Assembly: GCA_025360185.1 (NCBI GenBank) | Contig: JANYCR010000438.1 | Location: forward strand, 1 to 37,343 | Source: Leptospiraceae bacterium | GTDB lineage: Bacteria; Spirochaetota; Leptospiria; Leptospirales; Leptospiraceae | DNA length: 37,343 nt | Direction: 5' to 3' | Part shown: positions 9,307 through 17,292 of the stretch, one piece after another | Position numbering within the stretch: position 1 is the stretch's first letter | Layout of the letters: every line of letters starts with the position of its first letter | Made by a program: the position numbers and the translations under genes | Notes under the pieces: generated by a model | Databases searched by the model: none | Seen by the model: only the letters and a program-made list of their open reading frames with translations | What the model was told of the DNA's origin: nothing

Positions 9307-10159
9307 TTATCCATTTCCTACTAACTTCAGATTTTCCATCGGCATGATATTCAAAATTACTTTTTGGTTCTTGCGCAAAATCGTAATATTGTGCACCTCT
9401 CCAATTTTTTCCTTCGTAAGAAGTCGAAACAAATCATCAGTTGACTCAACTTTCTCATCGTTAAAAGAAAGAATATAATCACCGTCTCGAAGACCCGCTC
9501 TCGCAGCTGGACTTCCTGATTCCAAGGTATGCACGTTTTACTTTTCCAGTTTGCATAAGTTCAACTGCAATGTCTTTTGCTGTATTAATTCCAATCGCAA
9601 AACAAAGTCCCTGCGCACCCATTATTGTCGCCGTGTTTACTCCTATCACTTCCCCTTCTGCATTGATTAAAGGTCCTCCCGAATTTCCCGGATTCAACGG
9701 AGCATCCGTTTGGATAATGTTATCTATTAGCCGCCCTGATTGCGTGCGTAATGTTCGACCATTGGCACTAACAATTCCATGAGTTACTGTATGCTGAAAT
9801 CCATGCGGGTTTCCAATTGCAATTACAAGCTGACCTATTTCTAATTCTTTAGAATCACCGAGCTTAATCGTCTGGTATCCGCTTGCAAAACTTTTTAACA
9901 CGGCTAAATCTGAATCAGGATCTTCTCCTACTAAGACTGCCTCATACTGTGCGCCATCAAAAAGTGTCGTCTTAAATTTATTTCCTCCATTTACAACATG
10001 ACTATTGGTAAATAAATACCCGTCCGAAGAAAACAAAAATCCAGATCCTGAACCTGCTGGCGTTTCTTTGCCATTAACCAGTTTAATTGTATCAATTTTA
10101 ACTACGGAAGCCTTTGCTTTATTAACAGCCCCGATGATTATTTTTGAAAATTCATCCAT
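9307..10159 (-). pseudogene. HtrA/DegP-like S1C serine protease with PDZ, broken by an internal deletion or frameshift
   Basis: The first frame (10159 to 9479) gives a trypsin-like domain with the full triad: His54 in TNSHVV, Asp84 in DSDLAVLK, and Ser160 in PGNSGGP. It ends KVKRAYLGI and then runs out of frame to a stop. The PDZ remainder (VHTLESGSPAARAGLRDGDYI onward) continues in the next frame from about 9534 to 9307. In related proteins several tens of residues separate the YLGI strand from the GSPAxxAGL segment; here both are encoded by the same 18 bases (9518-9535) in two frames, so a stretch appears to be missing. There is no signal peptide, which is unusual for HtrA and suggests a cytoplasmic protease. 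A strong AAGGAG lies 6 bases before the ATG. The protease domain alone could still be made. Confidence 0.8.
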
Positions 10160-10179
10160 TGCTTACTCCTTATTAGCCT

Positions 10180-10902
10180 CTACCAGGGATGTTCACTCCC
10201 ATCATAATTAAAAAACTTTCCCGCATCTTCTATCTTTAGGTTTTCAGAAAATTCTAAAATGCTTTTCGCTGAATCGATTGGCTCTAAATTAGCATTCTTT
10301 CCACCCATATCTGTTTTCATCCAACCCGGATTTACTACTATGGGAATTATATTAAATTTTACTGTATCATTCGCTAATATCTTAGTCAACATATTGAGTG
10401 CAGTTTTACTTGCGCTATACGTATAATTTCCCTTTTGCGGAATCGAAAGAGAAGCGAACCAGGACGAAATATTGATTACTCGTCCTTTGCCGCTCGCTGT
10501 TAATAGCTCTAAAAATTCTCGTGTCATTATTAATGGAGCAATAGAATTCAAATGAAACATGGCAAGCATTGGCTCTGATTGTAATTTTCCAATCTGTAAA
10601 TGAATTGCCGGATCTACACCACTACTTTTTGAATTCATTCCTGCATTATTAACAAGTATGTCCAATTTGCTCGTCTTAAGTTTAACTGCGCTAAAAGCAT
10701 TTTGAATACTTTCTAATTTTGTTGGATCAAGGCTAATTATAAATAGCCTTTCTTTAAACTTAATTTCTAATTCATTCAATTCATCTAATTTATCCGGGTT
10801 CCTACATCCGGCAAATACAGTGTATCCCCTATCCAGACTTGCCTTCACAAACCCTAAGCCTAGTCCACGGTTTGCGCCCGAAATAAAAATATTTACACTC
10901 AT
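10180..10902 (-). CDS. SDR-family NAD(P)-dependent oxidoreductase
   Basis: The protein is a classical short-chain dehydrogenase/reductase of about 240 residues. It has the cofactor motif GANRGLG (residues 9-15), NNAG in the central sheet, an active-site Ser region (ISSWFAS), and the catalytic YSASK. The end, GKFFNYDGSEHPW, is common in SDRs annotated as C-factor or sniffer-like carbonyl reductases. I use ATG 10902, which gives MSVNIFISG and has AAGGA five bases upstream, rather than the upstream in-frame start at 10932, which would place a predicted operator inside the gene. The broken protease follows after 20 bases. Regulation by the neighbouring Rrf2 protein is likely. The substrate is unknown. 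Confidence 0.88.
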   Translation of the reverse strand: MSVNIFISGANRGLGLGFVKASLDRGYTVFAGCRNPDKLDELNELEIKFKERLFIISLDPTKLESIQNAFSAVKLKTSKLDILVNNAGMNSKSSGVDPAIHLQIGKLQSEPMLAMFHLNSIAPLIMTREFLELLTASGKGRVINISSWFASLSIPQKGNYTYSASKTALNMLTKILANDTVKFNIIPIVVNPGWMKTDMGGKNANLEPIDSAKSILEFSENLKIEDAGKFFNYDGSEHPW

Positions 10903-10921
10903 ATAGTCCTTATCTCCAAAA

Positions 10922-10940
10922 TGTAATAACAATAGTTACA
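10922..10940. promoter_or_regulatory. Predicted Rrf2 operator upstream of the SDR gene
   Basis: TGTAATAACAATAGTTACA is an inverted repeat of the form TGTAA-N9-TTACA. The same form and spacing occur upstream of the adjacent rrf2-family gene. It overlaps the -10 of the predicted SDR promoter, as expected for a repressor site. Confidence 0.65.
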
Positions 10941-10957
10941 TATAATATCTGACACAA
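10929..10957 (-). promoter_or_regulatory. Predicted sigma-70 promoter of the SDR gene
   Basis: On the minus strand TTGTGT (10957-10952) and TATTGT (10934-10929) are separated by 17 bases. The -10 lies inside the TGTAA-N9-TTACA repeat, and the start codon is about 27 bases downstream. The match is moderate, but the geometry agrees with the operator. Confidence 0.45.
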
Positions 10958-10979
10958 ACTTTTTGCATTTGTCGGCATT

Positions 10980-11396
10980 TTATTTCCCTCTTTTTAAAAT
11001 TTCCGCGCTGATTTGGTGAATTGTTTTTTGAGAAAGCTCGCTTACTAAAACTTGCTCCGTCTCGGAAAAAACTTCTAGTAAGATTGGTTGAATATTTCTA
11101 CCGCAAATACATTTCGCATTTGGCTTACTAGGATGGAGAACAAATAATCGTTCATCAAAAACCATATATACATCTTTTAGTGTTATCTTATCTGGCTCAA
11201 TAGCAAGCATCGCGCCACCACCTTGTCCCATTTGAATATGAATCAGCCCAGCTTTCTTTAGAATACCTAAGATTTTTCGGATAACGACGGGATTGGTATT
11301 TACACTAACGGCTAATTCTGCCGAAGTTCGTGACTGTCCTTTATTCAAATCTAATAAAGAAAGTATATGAATGGCTACTGTGAATCTACTTGTCAT
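10980..11396 (-). CDS. Rrf2 family transcriptional regulator
   Basis: This 138-residue protein has the Rrf2 winged helix (FTVAIHILSLLDL, then TSAELAVSVNTNPVVIRKILGILKKAGLI) and wing (GQGGGAML), followed by a dimerisation helix. The usual three-Cys Fe-S ligand pattern of IscR and NsrR is absent. Only a CxC pair (Cys96, Cys98 in NAKCICGRN) is present, as in the YwnA-like branch, so a thiol-based or other sensor is more likely than an iron-sulfur cluster. It lies upstream of the SDR, protease and Rdx genes, each with redox or stress associations. A 19-bp inverted repeat 10 bases before its start suggests that it represses itself. Confidence 0.88.
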   Translation of the reverse strand: MTSRFTVAIHILSLLDLNKGQSRTSAELAVSVNTNPVVIRKILGILKKAGLIHIQMGQGGGAMLAIEPDKITLKDVYMVFDERLFVLHPSKPNAKCICGRNIQPILLEVFSETEQVLVSELSQKTIHQISAEILKRGK

Positions 11397-11405
11397 AATT
11401 TTTAA

Positions 11406-11424
11406 TGTAACAATTTACATTACA
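11406..11424. promoter_or_regulatory. Predicted Rrf2 operator upstream of the rrf2 gene
   Basis: TGTAACAATTTACATTACA has the same TGTAA-N9-TTACA form and 19-base length as the site before the SDR gene. A shorter nested TGTAA-N4-TTACA is also present. It overlaps the predicted -10 and start site of the rrf2 promoter. Confidence 0.65.
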
Positions 11425-11450
11425 GTAACAGGAATGGTTTTATTTGTAAA
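11422..11450 (-). promoter_or_regulatory. Predicted sigma-70 promoter of the rrf2-family gene
   Basis: On the minus strand TTTACA (11450-11445) and TACTGT (11427-11422) are separated by 17 bases. The -10 runs into the operator repeat. The start codon is about 25 bases downstream. Confidence 0.45.
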
Positions 11451-11562
11451 GATTTTTCTCCGCCTAAAACAAAAAAGTTTGACTATTTAGTTTGGTTTCC
11501 AAAGAATCAATTCTCATGCCGCAGTCAACAAGAGGTAAATTTAGAAAGGAAAAAGGCGTAAA

Positions 11563-13248
11563 ATGAAAGATAAGAACAAAATAAAAATCTTTTTTTACAT
11601 TTTCATATTCATAGCATTTGCAGATCAAGTTTTTGCTCAAGACAGTAAAGAGAGCAAAGAAAGTAAGGACAGTAAAGAACAAGAAAATCAAACTCCATCA
11701 GGACCAAGACCACCCGTAAAAGGTCTCCCATTTGAAATCGATGAGAAAAAAAGAATTTCTGAAGCCGATGTCTCTAAGAAAAAAGAGGGTTGGTTTCCGA
11801 CAGGAATCGGTGGTCCGTTCAGCGATCCAAACAACGGGGCTGGTTTTGGAGGTAGAGTTTTTCTTTTTAATAATGGAAAGAAAGGGGATCCTTTTTTTGA
11901 ATATACTCCTTACCGTCATAGATTTTTTCTAAATGTTTCCACTACAACAAAAAATGCCCAGTACCATCAGTTAGATTGGGATGCTCCTTATATCTTTGAT
12001 ACAAAATGGCGTGCAAGAGCAAATGCGATATACGATAGAAACCCGAACAATTTATTTTTTGGATTGGGCGAAGCATCTATGAAAGGACTCAGCTATCATC
12101 CTCGGAATGACTATTCCCAACCAATTGTGACAAATGGTAATTTTCCAGACCAACAAGAATCGCAGGCATTCAGAAGAGCGCCTAATGCTGGAGAACCGCA
12201 ATATCTAGATAACGCAGCATATAACACGACATTGCTAGCCAGAAATCCAATCTCTGGAATGGGATCTGTACCCGTTACTGACAAAAAATTCAATCGTTAT
12301 GATCTCGAAGTCCCACAAGTCAATTTGAGTGCGGAAAATTCTTTTTTCGGCGGTCTCATGCGTCTCGTTGTTGGGACAAAACTTTCCAATAATATCGTTA
12401 GACGATATGATGGAACAATCCAAAAGGCAAGTGATCCTTATTATAGAAATACTCCTTTTGAATATGGTCATACTGTAGGGCTTGGAGGAACTCCTTTCGA
12501 GTTAAATGGAATTAGCGCAAACCAAGGTAACCTCCCCACTGTTAACGGCAAAACGAAAGTAACCGAAGACTATGAGCGCGGAAAAATTAAAGGCATCAAT
12601 GGTGGATATGTAAATATTCTTCGCCTCGGTATAGTTTACGATAGTAGAGATTTTGAGCCTGATCCTAGTAAAGGTATTTTTGCTGAGTTAACGCATGAGC
12701 GTTCTTCTAAAGCAATGGGCTCTAACTTTGAATTCAATAGAACTCTCGGATCCGTGCGCGTATTTTATAGCCCATTTCCAAAAATATTTAAAAAGTTAGT
12801 CTTTGCCGCTCGTGGTGTATTTGTGCATAACTCAGGAAATTTACCATTCTTCGAATATAGAAATATGTGGACTACTGAAGGGGGTTTATCTGGATTAGGC
12901 GGTAGAACAACTCTCCGTGGTTATATCCAAGATAGATTCGTAGGGACTAATATGGGTTTTGCGAACTTAGAATTAAGATATCGCGTTTTAGAAATTCCGG
13001 GTTTTACATTTAACCTAGCACCTCTTTTTGACTTAGGTCGAGTTTGGGATACATTGGGAAGTGTAAAAGCAAATGCAGGAGATGGATACAAATATTCGTA
13101 TGGATTGGGTCTTCGAATTATCTGGAACCAATCAACAGTCATTTACGCTGAATGGGCAAAATCAAGAGAAACCAGAACATCAGGCTGGCCTGCAGGTGCT
13201 CCATTCTCGGATTCTAATTTCTACTTCAACTTTGGACATATCTTTTAA
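11563..13248 (+). CDS. Omp85/BamA-TamA-type outer-membrane beta-barrel protein without POTRA domains
   Basis: The 561-residue protein begins with a signal peptide (cleavage likely after QVFA, residue 25), then a short charged Ser/Lys/Glu linker, then a beta-barrel rich in aromatic strands. The bacterial surface antigen (D15) signature is visible near the C terminus: GGLSGLGGRTTLRGYIQDRFVG, then ANLELRYRV and APLFDLGRVWD. It ends in Phe (YFNFGHIF), as outer-membrane barrels do. Only about 75 residues precede the first barrel-like strands, so there is no room for full POTRA repeats. BamA and TamA insert outer-membrane proteins, but POTRA-less members have unclear roles and may be surface proteins or secretion channels. 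The lipoprotein gene 13 bases downstream is probably cotranscribed. Confidence 0.82.
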   Translation: MKDKNKIKIFFYIFIFIAFADQVFAQDSKESKESKDSKEQENQTPSGPRPPVKGLPFEIDEKKRISEADVSKKKEGWFPTGIGGPFSDPNNGAGFGGRVFLFNNGKKGDPFFEYTPYRHRFFLNVSTTTKNAQYHQLDWDAPYIFDTKWRARANAIYDRNPNNLFFGLGEASMKGLSYHPRNDYSQPIVTNGNFPDQQESQAFRRAPNAGEPQYLDNAAYNTTLLARNPISGMGSVPVTDKKFNRYDLEVPQVNLSAENSFFGGLMRLVVGTKLSNNIVRRYDGTIQKASDPYYRNTPFEYGHTVGLGGTPFELNGISANQGNLPTVNGKTKVTEDYERGKIKGINGGYVNILRLGIVYDSRDFEPDPSKGIFAELTHERSSKAMGSNFEFNRTLGSVRVFYSPFPKIFKKLVFAARGVFVHNSGNLPFFEYRNMWTTEGGLSGLGGRTTLRGYIQDRFVGTNMGFANLELRYRVLEIPGFTFNLAPLFDLGRVWDTLGSVKANAGDGYKYSYGLGLRIIWNQSTVIYAEWAKSRETRTSGWPAGAPFSDSNFYFNFGHIF

Positions 13249-13261
13249 GGAGTATACTAAT

Positions 13262-13963
13262 ATGACAAAACTAATTCGCTATTCACTTCTTACTCTTTTT
13301 ATAACAGGTCTTTATAATTGTGAAGCCAAGCCAGAAAAGAGCTTTTATGGTATTCCAGCCGAAGATAAAAATCAAATTCTTGCGGGAATCCTTTTAAGCA
13401 ATGGGACACAAGATATCGCACAAGGAACAGTCATTGATCCAAAATCTGGATTAGAATGGAAAAAATGCACACAAGGGCAAGCCTTTCGTGCAACCAATAA
13501 TGACTGCCAAGGTGGAAAAGGTACTGCGACTCTCACAACTCCCGTAGACCAGGGACGTTATGGAGCAACTTTCTTAGCTTATTGCAATATTGAGGGTAAT
13601 GACTGTAATACTTCTTCTCTTCCAATGACATTGAAAGCCGACACGATAACAGGGATTCGAAGTGATGCTTTCAATTCTTGCGCTACAGAAAATGCAAACA
13701 GAACGAACGGCTATACCAACTGGAGAGTTCCATCTTTTCCAGAATTACAATCATTAGCCGCTCTAGGAAAAGTAGTTCTAACTAGCAAGTTTCCAAATAC
13801 ACCGGATGATTATTTCTGGTCTTCTTGGAGCAACGAACAGGACTTATCCGGTGCAACTGCAAAAGCCATCTCTTTCTCTTTAGACATAATGGGAAAAGAA
13901 CAAAACATTTCTAAGACAACAAGGTATTATGTTCGTTGTGTAAGAAATACAAACGGACAATAG
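13262..13963 (+). CDS. Lipoprotein with Lcl/DUF1566 domain
   Basis: I start at ATG 13262, because AAGGAG (13247-13252) lies 9 bases upstream and the product then begins with a signal peptide ending in the lipobox LYNC (Cys20); the open frame extends further upstream inside the barrel gene. The 233-residue product contains a DUF1566/Lcl-like domain: SGLEWKKCTQG, WRVPSFPELQSLA, FWSSWSNE and YYVRCVR. In other bacteria Lcl-type domains occur in surface proteins, including a collagen-like adhesin of Legionella, so a surface role is plausible. It probably forms an operon with the Omp85-like barrel gene. Several Cys residues could form disulfides. Confidence 0.82.
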   Translation: MTKLIRYSLLTLFITGLYNCEAKPEKSFYGIPAEDKNQILAGILLSNGTQDIAQGTVIDPKSGLEWKKCTQGQAFRATNNDCQGGKGTATLTTPVDQGRYGATFLAYCNIEGNDCNTSSLPMTLKADTITGIRSDAFNSCATENANRTNGYTNWRVPSFPELQSLAALGKVVLTSKFPNTPDDYFWSSWSNEQDLSGATAKAISFSLDIMGKEQNISKTTRYYVRCVRNTNGQ

Positions 13964-13988
13964 AGAGTAACCGCTCTACCTAACCCTT

Positions 13989-14082
13989 CACCTCTCCCCA
14001 ATCTTCTTTAACCTGAAATATTTTCTACAACTAAGCCCCTCTCCTTAAAGGAGAGGGGCGGGCTGGAAGCCGGGGAGAGGTG
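13989..14082. repeat. Palindromic repeat element of the CACCTCTCCCC family (94 bp)
   Basis: CACCTCTCCCC (13989-13999) and GGGGAGAGGTG (14072-14082) form a perfect 11-bp terminal inverted repeat. Inside is a perfect 12-bp stem, GCCCCTCTCCTT/AAGGAGAGGGGC (14035-14046, 14048-14059). The element lies between convergent genes, and its right end touches the TGA stop codon of the lipoprotein gene on the minus strand. Similar CCCCTCTCC/GGAGAGGGG elements are dispersed in many environmental genomes. The inner stem could also work as a terminator. Confidence 0.8.
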
Positions 14083-15114
14083 TCACTTCTTCTCTTGATA
14101 AAACACTACTGATTTAATTTCACCACCGCTTTCATTTCCAGTATAAATTATTTCTGCTCTTGTATTTAACGCTGGTGAGTAAATTTTATATTTCTGTATA
14201 GCATCATATAGTTTCAATGAATAATCGATAACTGTAATTGCAGTTTCAATTCCGATAAACCTTTCTCGCTTTATAGTCCTTTTTTCTGCCTTTTTTGTAA
14301 TAACAAGCCATTTAAATAATCGAGAAGACTGATTCATTTTTTTAATATTATCTAGATCCAATGTAGTATCAGGCAAATGAGCATTAACCTGTCGAAAATG
14401 AACTTTTACAGGGTGATTGTTTTTTGCTGCCTCTTTTAGAGCTGTTGAGAGACTTAAATCAAATGTATCATCATCTAAATATTCGATCTCTTTGCAATTA
14501 GAATATACTGTATTACAAACATCTCCAAAATTTTTATGCACAAAAAAAATCATCATGATAACATGCGTCTTTGGATGATATAACACTTTCGCATTATAAT
14601 TCTTTGTGTTCCTATATTTTATTGCATCTCTTGCTCTACCGTATATATCCCAACCCAAAAGACCTATATCTTTTACGAAAGGGATTTCAGAAAGTATTCC
14701 ATCACGGTGACCAACATAATACGGCTCAATAGAAACCCTTCCTTCTTTCTTTGAAATTTCACGCAGATAATCAACAGTTGGCTCTAAGTCAGCATGATTA
14801 AGCTTACTATCATAACGCTTCATCTTAATTAAAATCTTTCCAGCATTCTCATTCATCAAATCATATATTTTACCGTCTAACTCCGAATAATTGCTATAGT
14901 CAACGTGAACACAATCATTAGCATTACAAGCAACTTGCTCATTATAACTTGGAGAGTCTTCCTTTATAGGAGTCAGTGCTTCTTCATTTTTAGATTCCGC
15001 TGTGACTTCTCCCTTTTCAACAACAGAATTTTCCGTTGTATTGCAATTTATAAAAAAAATAAACGGGGTTAATATTGATATAACGCTAAGTTTTAAATAG
15101 GAAATGGCTTTCAT
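14083..15114 (-). CDS. Hypothetical lipoprotein
   Basis: I do not recognise a domain. The 343-residue product has a signal peptide and a spirochaetal-type lipobox (FFINC, Cys24), followed by a low-complexity Glu/Ser/Thr linker of about 40 residues and then a mixed alpha/beta region. Two close Cys pairs are visible (ACNANDC near residues 62-68, and VCNTVYSNC further on), which could make disulfides. It starts 5 bases after the stop of the XRE-cupin gene and is probably translated from the same message. Its stop codon lies at the edge of the 13989-14082 repeat, so the original C terminus may have been changed by that insertion. Confidence 0.72.
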   Translation of the reverse strand: MKAISYLKLSVISILTPFIFFINCNTTENSVVEKGEVTAESKNEEALTPIKEDSPSYNEQVACNANDCVHVDYSNYSELDGKIYDLMNENAGKILIKMKRYDSKLNHADLEPTVDYLREISKKEGRVSIEPYYVGHRDGILSEIPFVKDIGLLGWDIYGRARDAIKYRNTKNYNAKVLYHPKTHVIMMIFFVHKNFGDVCNTVYSNCKEIEYLDDDTFDLSLSTALKEAAKNNHPVKVHFRQVNAHLPDTTLDLDNIKKMNQSSRLFKWLVITKKAEKRTIKRERFIGIETAITVIDYSLKLYDAIQKYKIYSPALNTRAEIIYTGNESGGEIKSVVFYQEKK

Positions 15115-15119
15115 ATTTT

Positions 15120-15749
15120 TTAACTAGTTTCCTCCGTATACGTCATAACTAGATACATCAATGCTTCCTCATCAGTAGGATTCGAATACTCATGCGGAAC
15201 ATCAGCGTTAAAATAAATTGCATCTTTTGGAACTAGCTCTTGCACTTCATCACCTACGCGTAATCTTAATCTACCGCTCACTACAACAATATTTTCAGTT
15301 GTTCCAGGAGGATGTGGCTCTGCTACTTCATGACCACCTGGCTTTAAAATTAATTCATAGAACTCTGTCTTTTTGTGACCGGTGAATGGAAATAATGCGC
15401 GAGTAGAAAAAACTTTTGTATTGGAATATAAAACTTTTGTATTTTCATAGCGAAGAAGCTGAACACCTTCTCTCACTTTGTCTTTTATCAAATCACTAAA
15501 TGGAACGTTCAAGCCACTTGCAATTTTCCATAAAACAGAAATGGTCGGCGCACTTTTACCTTGTTCAATTTGAGAAAGCATCGCTCGGCTTACGCCACAT
15601 CGGATTGCCAATTTATCCAGAGATAATTTTCTATTGTGGCGAATATTTTTTAAATTCTCTTTTACTGTCTCGATAATATGTTCAGAAGAATCAGATTGTG
15701 AACTACTGCTTTTCTTTACTTCTGCTATTTTGGATGTTTTCTTCTTCAT
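15120..15749 (-). CDS. XRE-family regulator with C-terminal cupin domain
   Basis: The protein has about 209 residues. An N-terminal helix-turn-helix of the XRE type ([20 protein letters not shown], then [18 protein letters not shown] and [15 protein letters not shown]) is joined to a small cupin barrel ([20 protein letters not shown], then [16 protein letters not shown]). XRE-cupin proteins are usually local regulators of small-molecule metabolism, with the cupin binding a ligand or metal. I prefer ATG 15749; a TTG at 15764 is the alternative. It lies between an AsmA-like gene and a lipoprotein gene on the same strand, so it may control this envelope-related set. No convincing operator was found. 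Confidence 0.87.
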   Translation of the reverse strand: MKKKTSKIAEVKKSSSSQSDSSEHIIETVKENLKNIRHNRKLSLDKLAIRCGVSRAMLSQIEQGKSAPTISVLWKIASGLNVPFSDLIKDKVREGVQLLRYENTKVLYSNTKVFSTRALFPFTGHKKTEFYELILKPGGHEVAEPHPPGTTENIVVVSGRLRLRVGDEVQELVPKDAIYFNADVPHEYSNPTDEEALMYLVMTYTEETS

Positions 15750-15783
15750 GAAAGAATTATCCAATATAACGGATATATGTCAA

Positions 15784-17193
15784 TTAAAAAAGTTTCTTTA
15801 GCCCCTGATTGATTGCATCTTCAACACCAGCAGGCAGTTTTTTCTTTATCTCGTCTTTTAATTTATCTCCTATAACTCCTTTTGCTAAATCCAAAATGGA
15901 AGGCAAATTAGCATTTAACTGAACATTTGGAGATTTGATATTTCCAGATGAGGTAAACGGTAGATTAACTCTGTCATTCTTAATTAGATTTCCTAAAATT
16001 TTATTTCTAATTTCAACAGGATTGTCTTTTTTCATTTGTGCTTTAATAGCTGAATCAACACCACTTATCGCTTTATCCGACTCTGCCTTCGAAGCAAGAA
16101 CTCCACCTGTAAAACTATGCTCATTATTTTCTAAATGAATCCAGCTATTTTTTTCAAGCGTTAAATCATAATTTGGCGTTGGAAAAATTACTTGATTTAA
16201 TAAAGTAATTTTGTTGGAAAAATAATTAATCTCTAGATTTACATCCCTCGTTAAGTCTGCCTTCTTTGAAAAACCATCTAACTTAATTCCCGCATTAGAA
16301 AGAACGGGCAATTTCCCTGAAAGAGCATCCATAATAGAGAGTCCATTTATATAACTCCCAGTTTTTAGAGTCAAATGATAATTAACCGATGGATTCACAA
16401 GACCCGTTTTTACTGCGAAGGGGGCAATCGAACCATTTGATTGAATTTTAAATAAACCTGTCTCCTGTCCTCCGGAATTGAAGACTGATAGATTTAAGTT
16501 TGCTATTAAATAAATAGAATTATGCTTTTCCAAATTTTCCGGATCAATATCTATATCAGTTAATAATACATTAACATTTTTCAAAGAAATCTTTTGAAGT
16601 GTTCTTTGAATAAATAGTTCAATCTCTCCATTTTCCATTCCAATCTTACCAATACTCGCTGAAATCGGCAAAGACTTTACCGTAAACGGCTTATTATCCT
16701 TATCCACAGAAATGGTTTCCTCTTTTATTTCTAATGCAGGATTTGGTTTTCCAAAAACGAGTTTAGGTTTGTGAAACAAATGCGTAAGGCTATTCCCATT
16801 TTCTTTTAATACAATACTAACAGATGGGCTTATCAACAAAAAACTTTTCAATTGAAAATTTCTTTTTAAAAGTGCCAAGAAATTTAACTTCAAATCTACT
16901 TTCTTAACTGAAAGAATTGGATTAACGGAAGGGGTTCTTTCTTTAAGCAAACTAGCGTTATCCGCGAAATGATCTCGCTCATGCAAACTCAAATCCTCTA
17001 ACTCAACAGAAGATAGAGCAGAGAAAATACTGATATTCACTTTTTTTAAATCTGCCCGCGCATTCAAAGAACTTTCTATCTGACCTACAATAAAGTCCGG
17101 CGTTACGATAGAAGAAATAGAAAGAAGTCCGACGACTAAAACCGCAAGTATTAAACCAAAAAATACTGATATACCAATTAGAATTTTTTTCAT
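15784..17193 (-). CDS. AsmA-like membrane-anchored protein
   Basis: The 469-residue protein has one N-terminal transmembrane helix (ILIGISVFFGLILAVLVVGL) and a long periplasmic region with AsmA/DUF748-type features: VTPDFIVGQIESSLNARADLKKVNIS, the SVELEDLSL strand and a LSVKKVDLKLNFLALLKR repeat. It ends in an amphipathic helical tail (KKKLPAGVEDAINQGLKKLF). AsmA-like proteins are related to bridge-like lipid transfer proteins and affect outer-membrane lipid balance. This one is short for the family, so it may be an accessory member. AGGAG lies 6 bases before the ATG. It is the first gene of the AsmA, XRE-cupin, lipoprotein run, with 34 bases to the next gene. Confidence 0.75.
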   Translation of the reverse strand: MKKILIGISVFFGLILAVLVVGLLSISSIVTPDFIVGQIESSLNARADLKKVNISIFSALSSVELEDLSLHERDHFADNASLLKERTPSVNPILSVKKVDLKLNFLALLKRNFQLKSFLLISPSVSIVLKENGNSLTHLFHKPKLVFGKPNPALEIKEETISVDKDNKPFTVKSLPISASIGKIGMENGEIELFIQRTLQKISLKNVNVLLTDIDIDPENLEKHNSIYLIANLNLSVFNSGGQETGLFKIQSNGSIAPFAVKTGLVNPSVNYHLTLKTGSYINGLSIMDALSGKLPVLSNAGIKLDGFSKKADLTRDVNLEINYFSNKITLLNQVIFPTPNYDLTLEKNSWIHLENNEHSFTGGVLASKAESDKAISGVDSAIKAQMKKDNPVEIRNKILGNLIKNDRVNLPFTSSGNIKSPNVQLNANLPSILDLAKGVIGDKLKDEIKKKLPAGVEDAINQGLKKLF

Positions 17194-17257
17194 AGATAAC
17201 TCCTAGATTAGCGTAGAACTCACGTTAATTTAATTTAGAAAGATATCTAATTATAGC

Positions 17258-17275
17258 GACTAATGAAAATTAGTC
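17258..17275. terminator. Hairpin downstream of fliA, possible operon end
   Basis: GACTAAT-GAAA-ATTAGTC is a perfect 7-bp stem with a four-base loop, 17 bases downstream of the fliA stop codon on the minus strand. No U-tract follows on that strand, so it would be a weak or factor-assisted terminator. Confidence 0.35.
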
Positions 17276-17292
17276 TATTAGATTTTGAAAAT

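Noticed and set aside
10903-10932. In-frame upstream start of the SDR gene at 10932
   Set aside because: It would place the operator and promoter inside the gene and adds residues before the first strand of the fold; ATG 10902 has a better ribosome binding site.
13073-13261. Upstream extension of the DUF1566 lipoprotein frame
   Set aside because: It runs inside the barrel gene in another frame; the ATG at 13262 has a good Shine-Dalgarno and gives a proper lipoprotein signal.
15765-15780. ATAT-N5-ATAT sequence before the XRE-cupin gene as an autoregulatory operator
   Set aside because: The match is too short in AT-rich DNA and no second copy was found.
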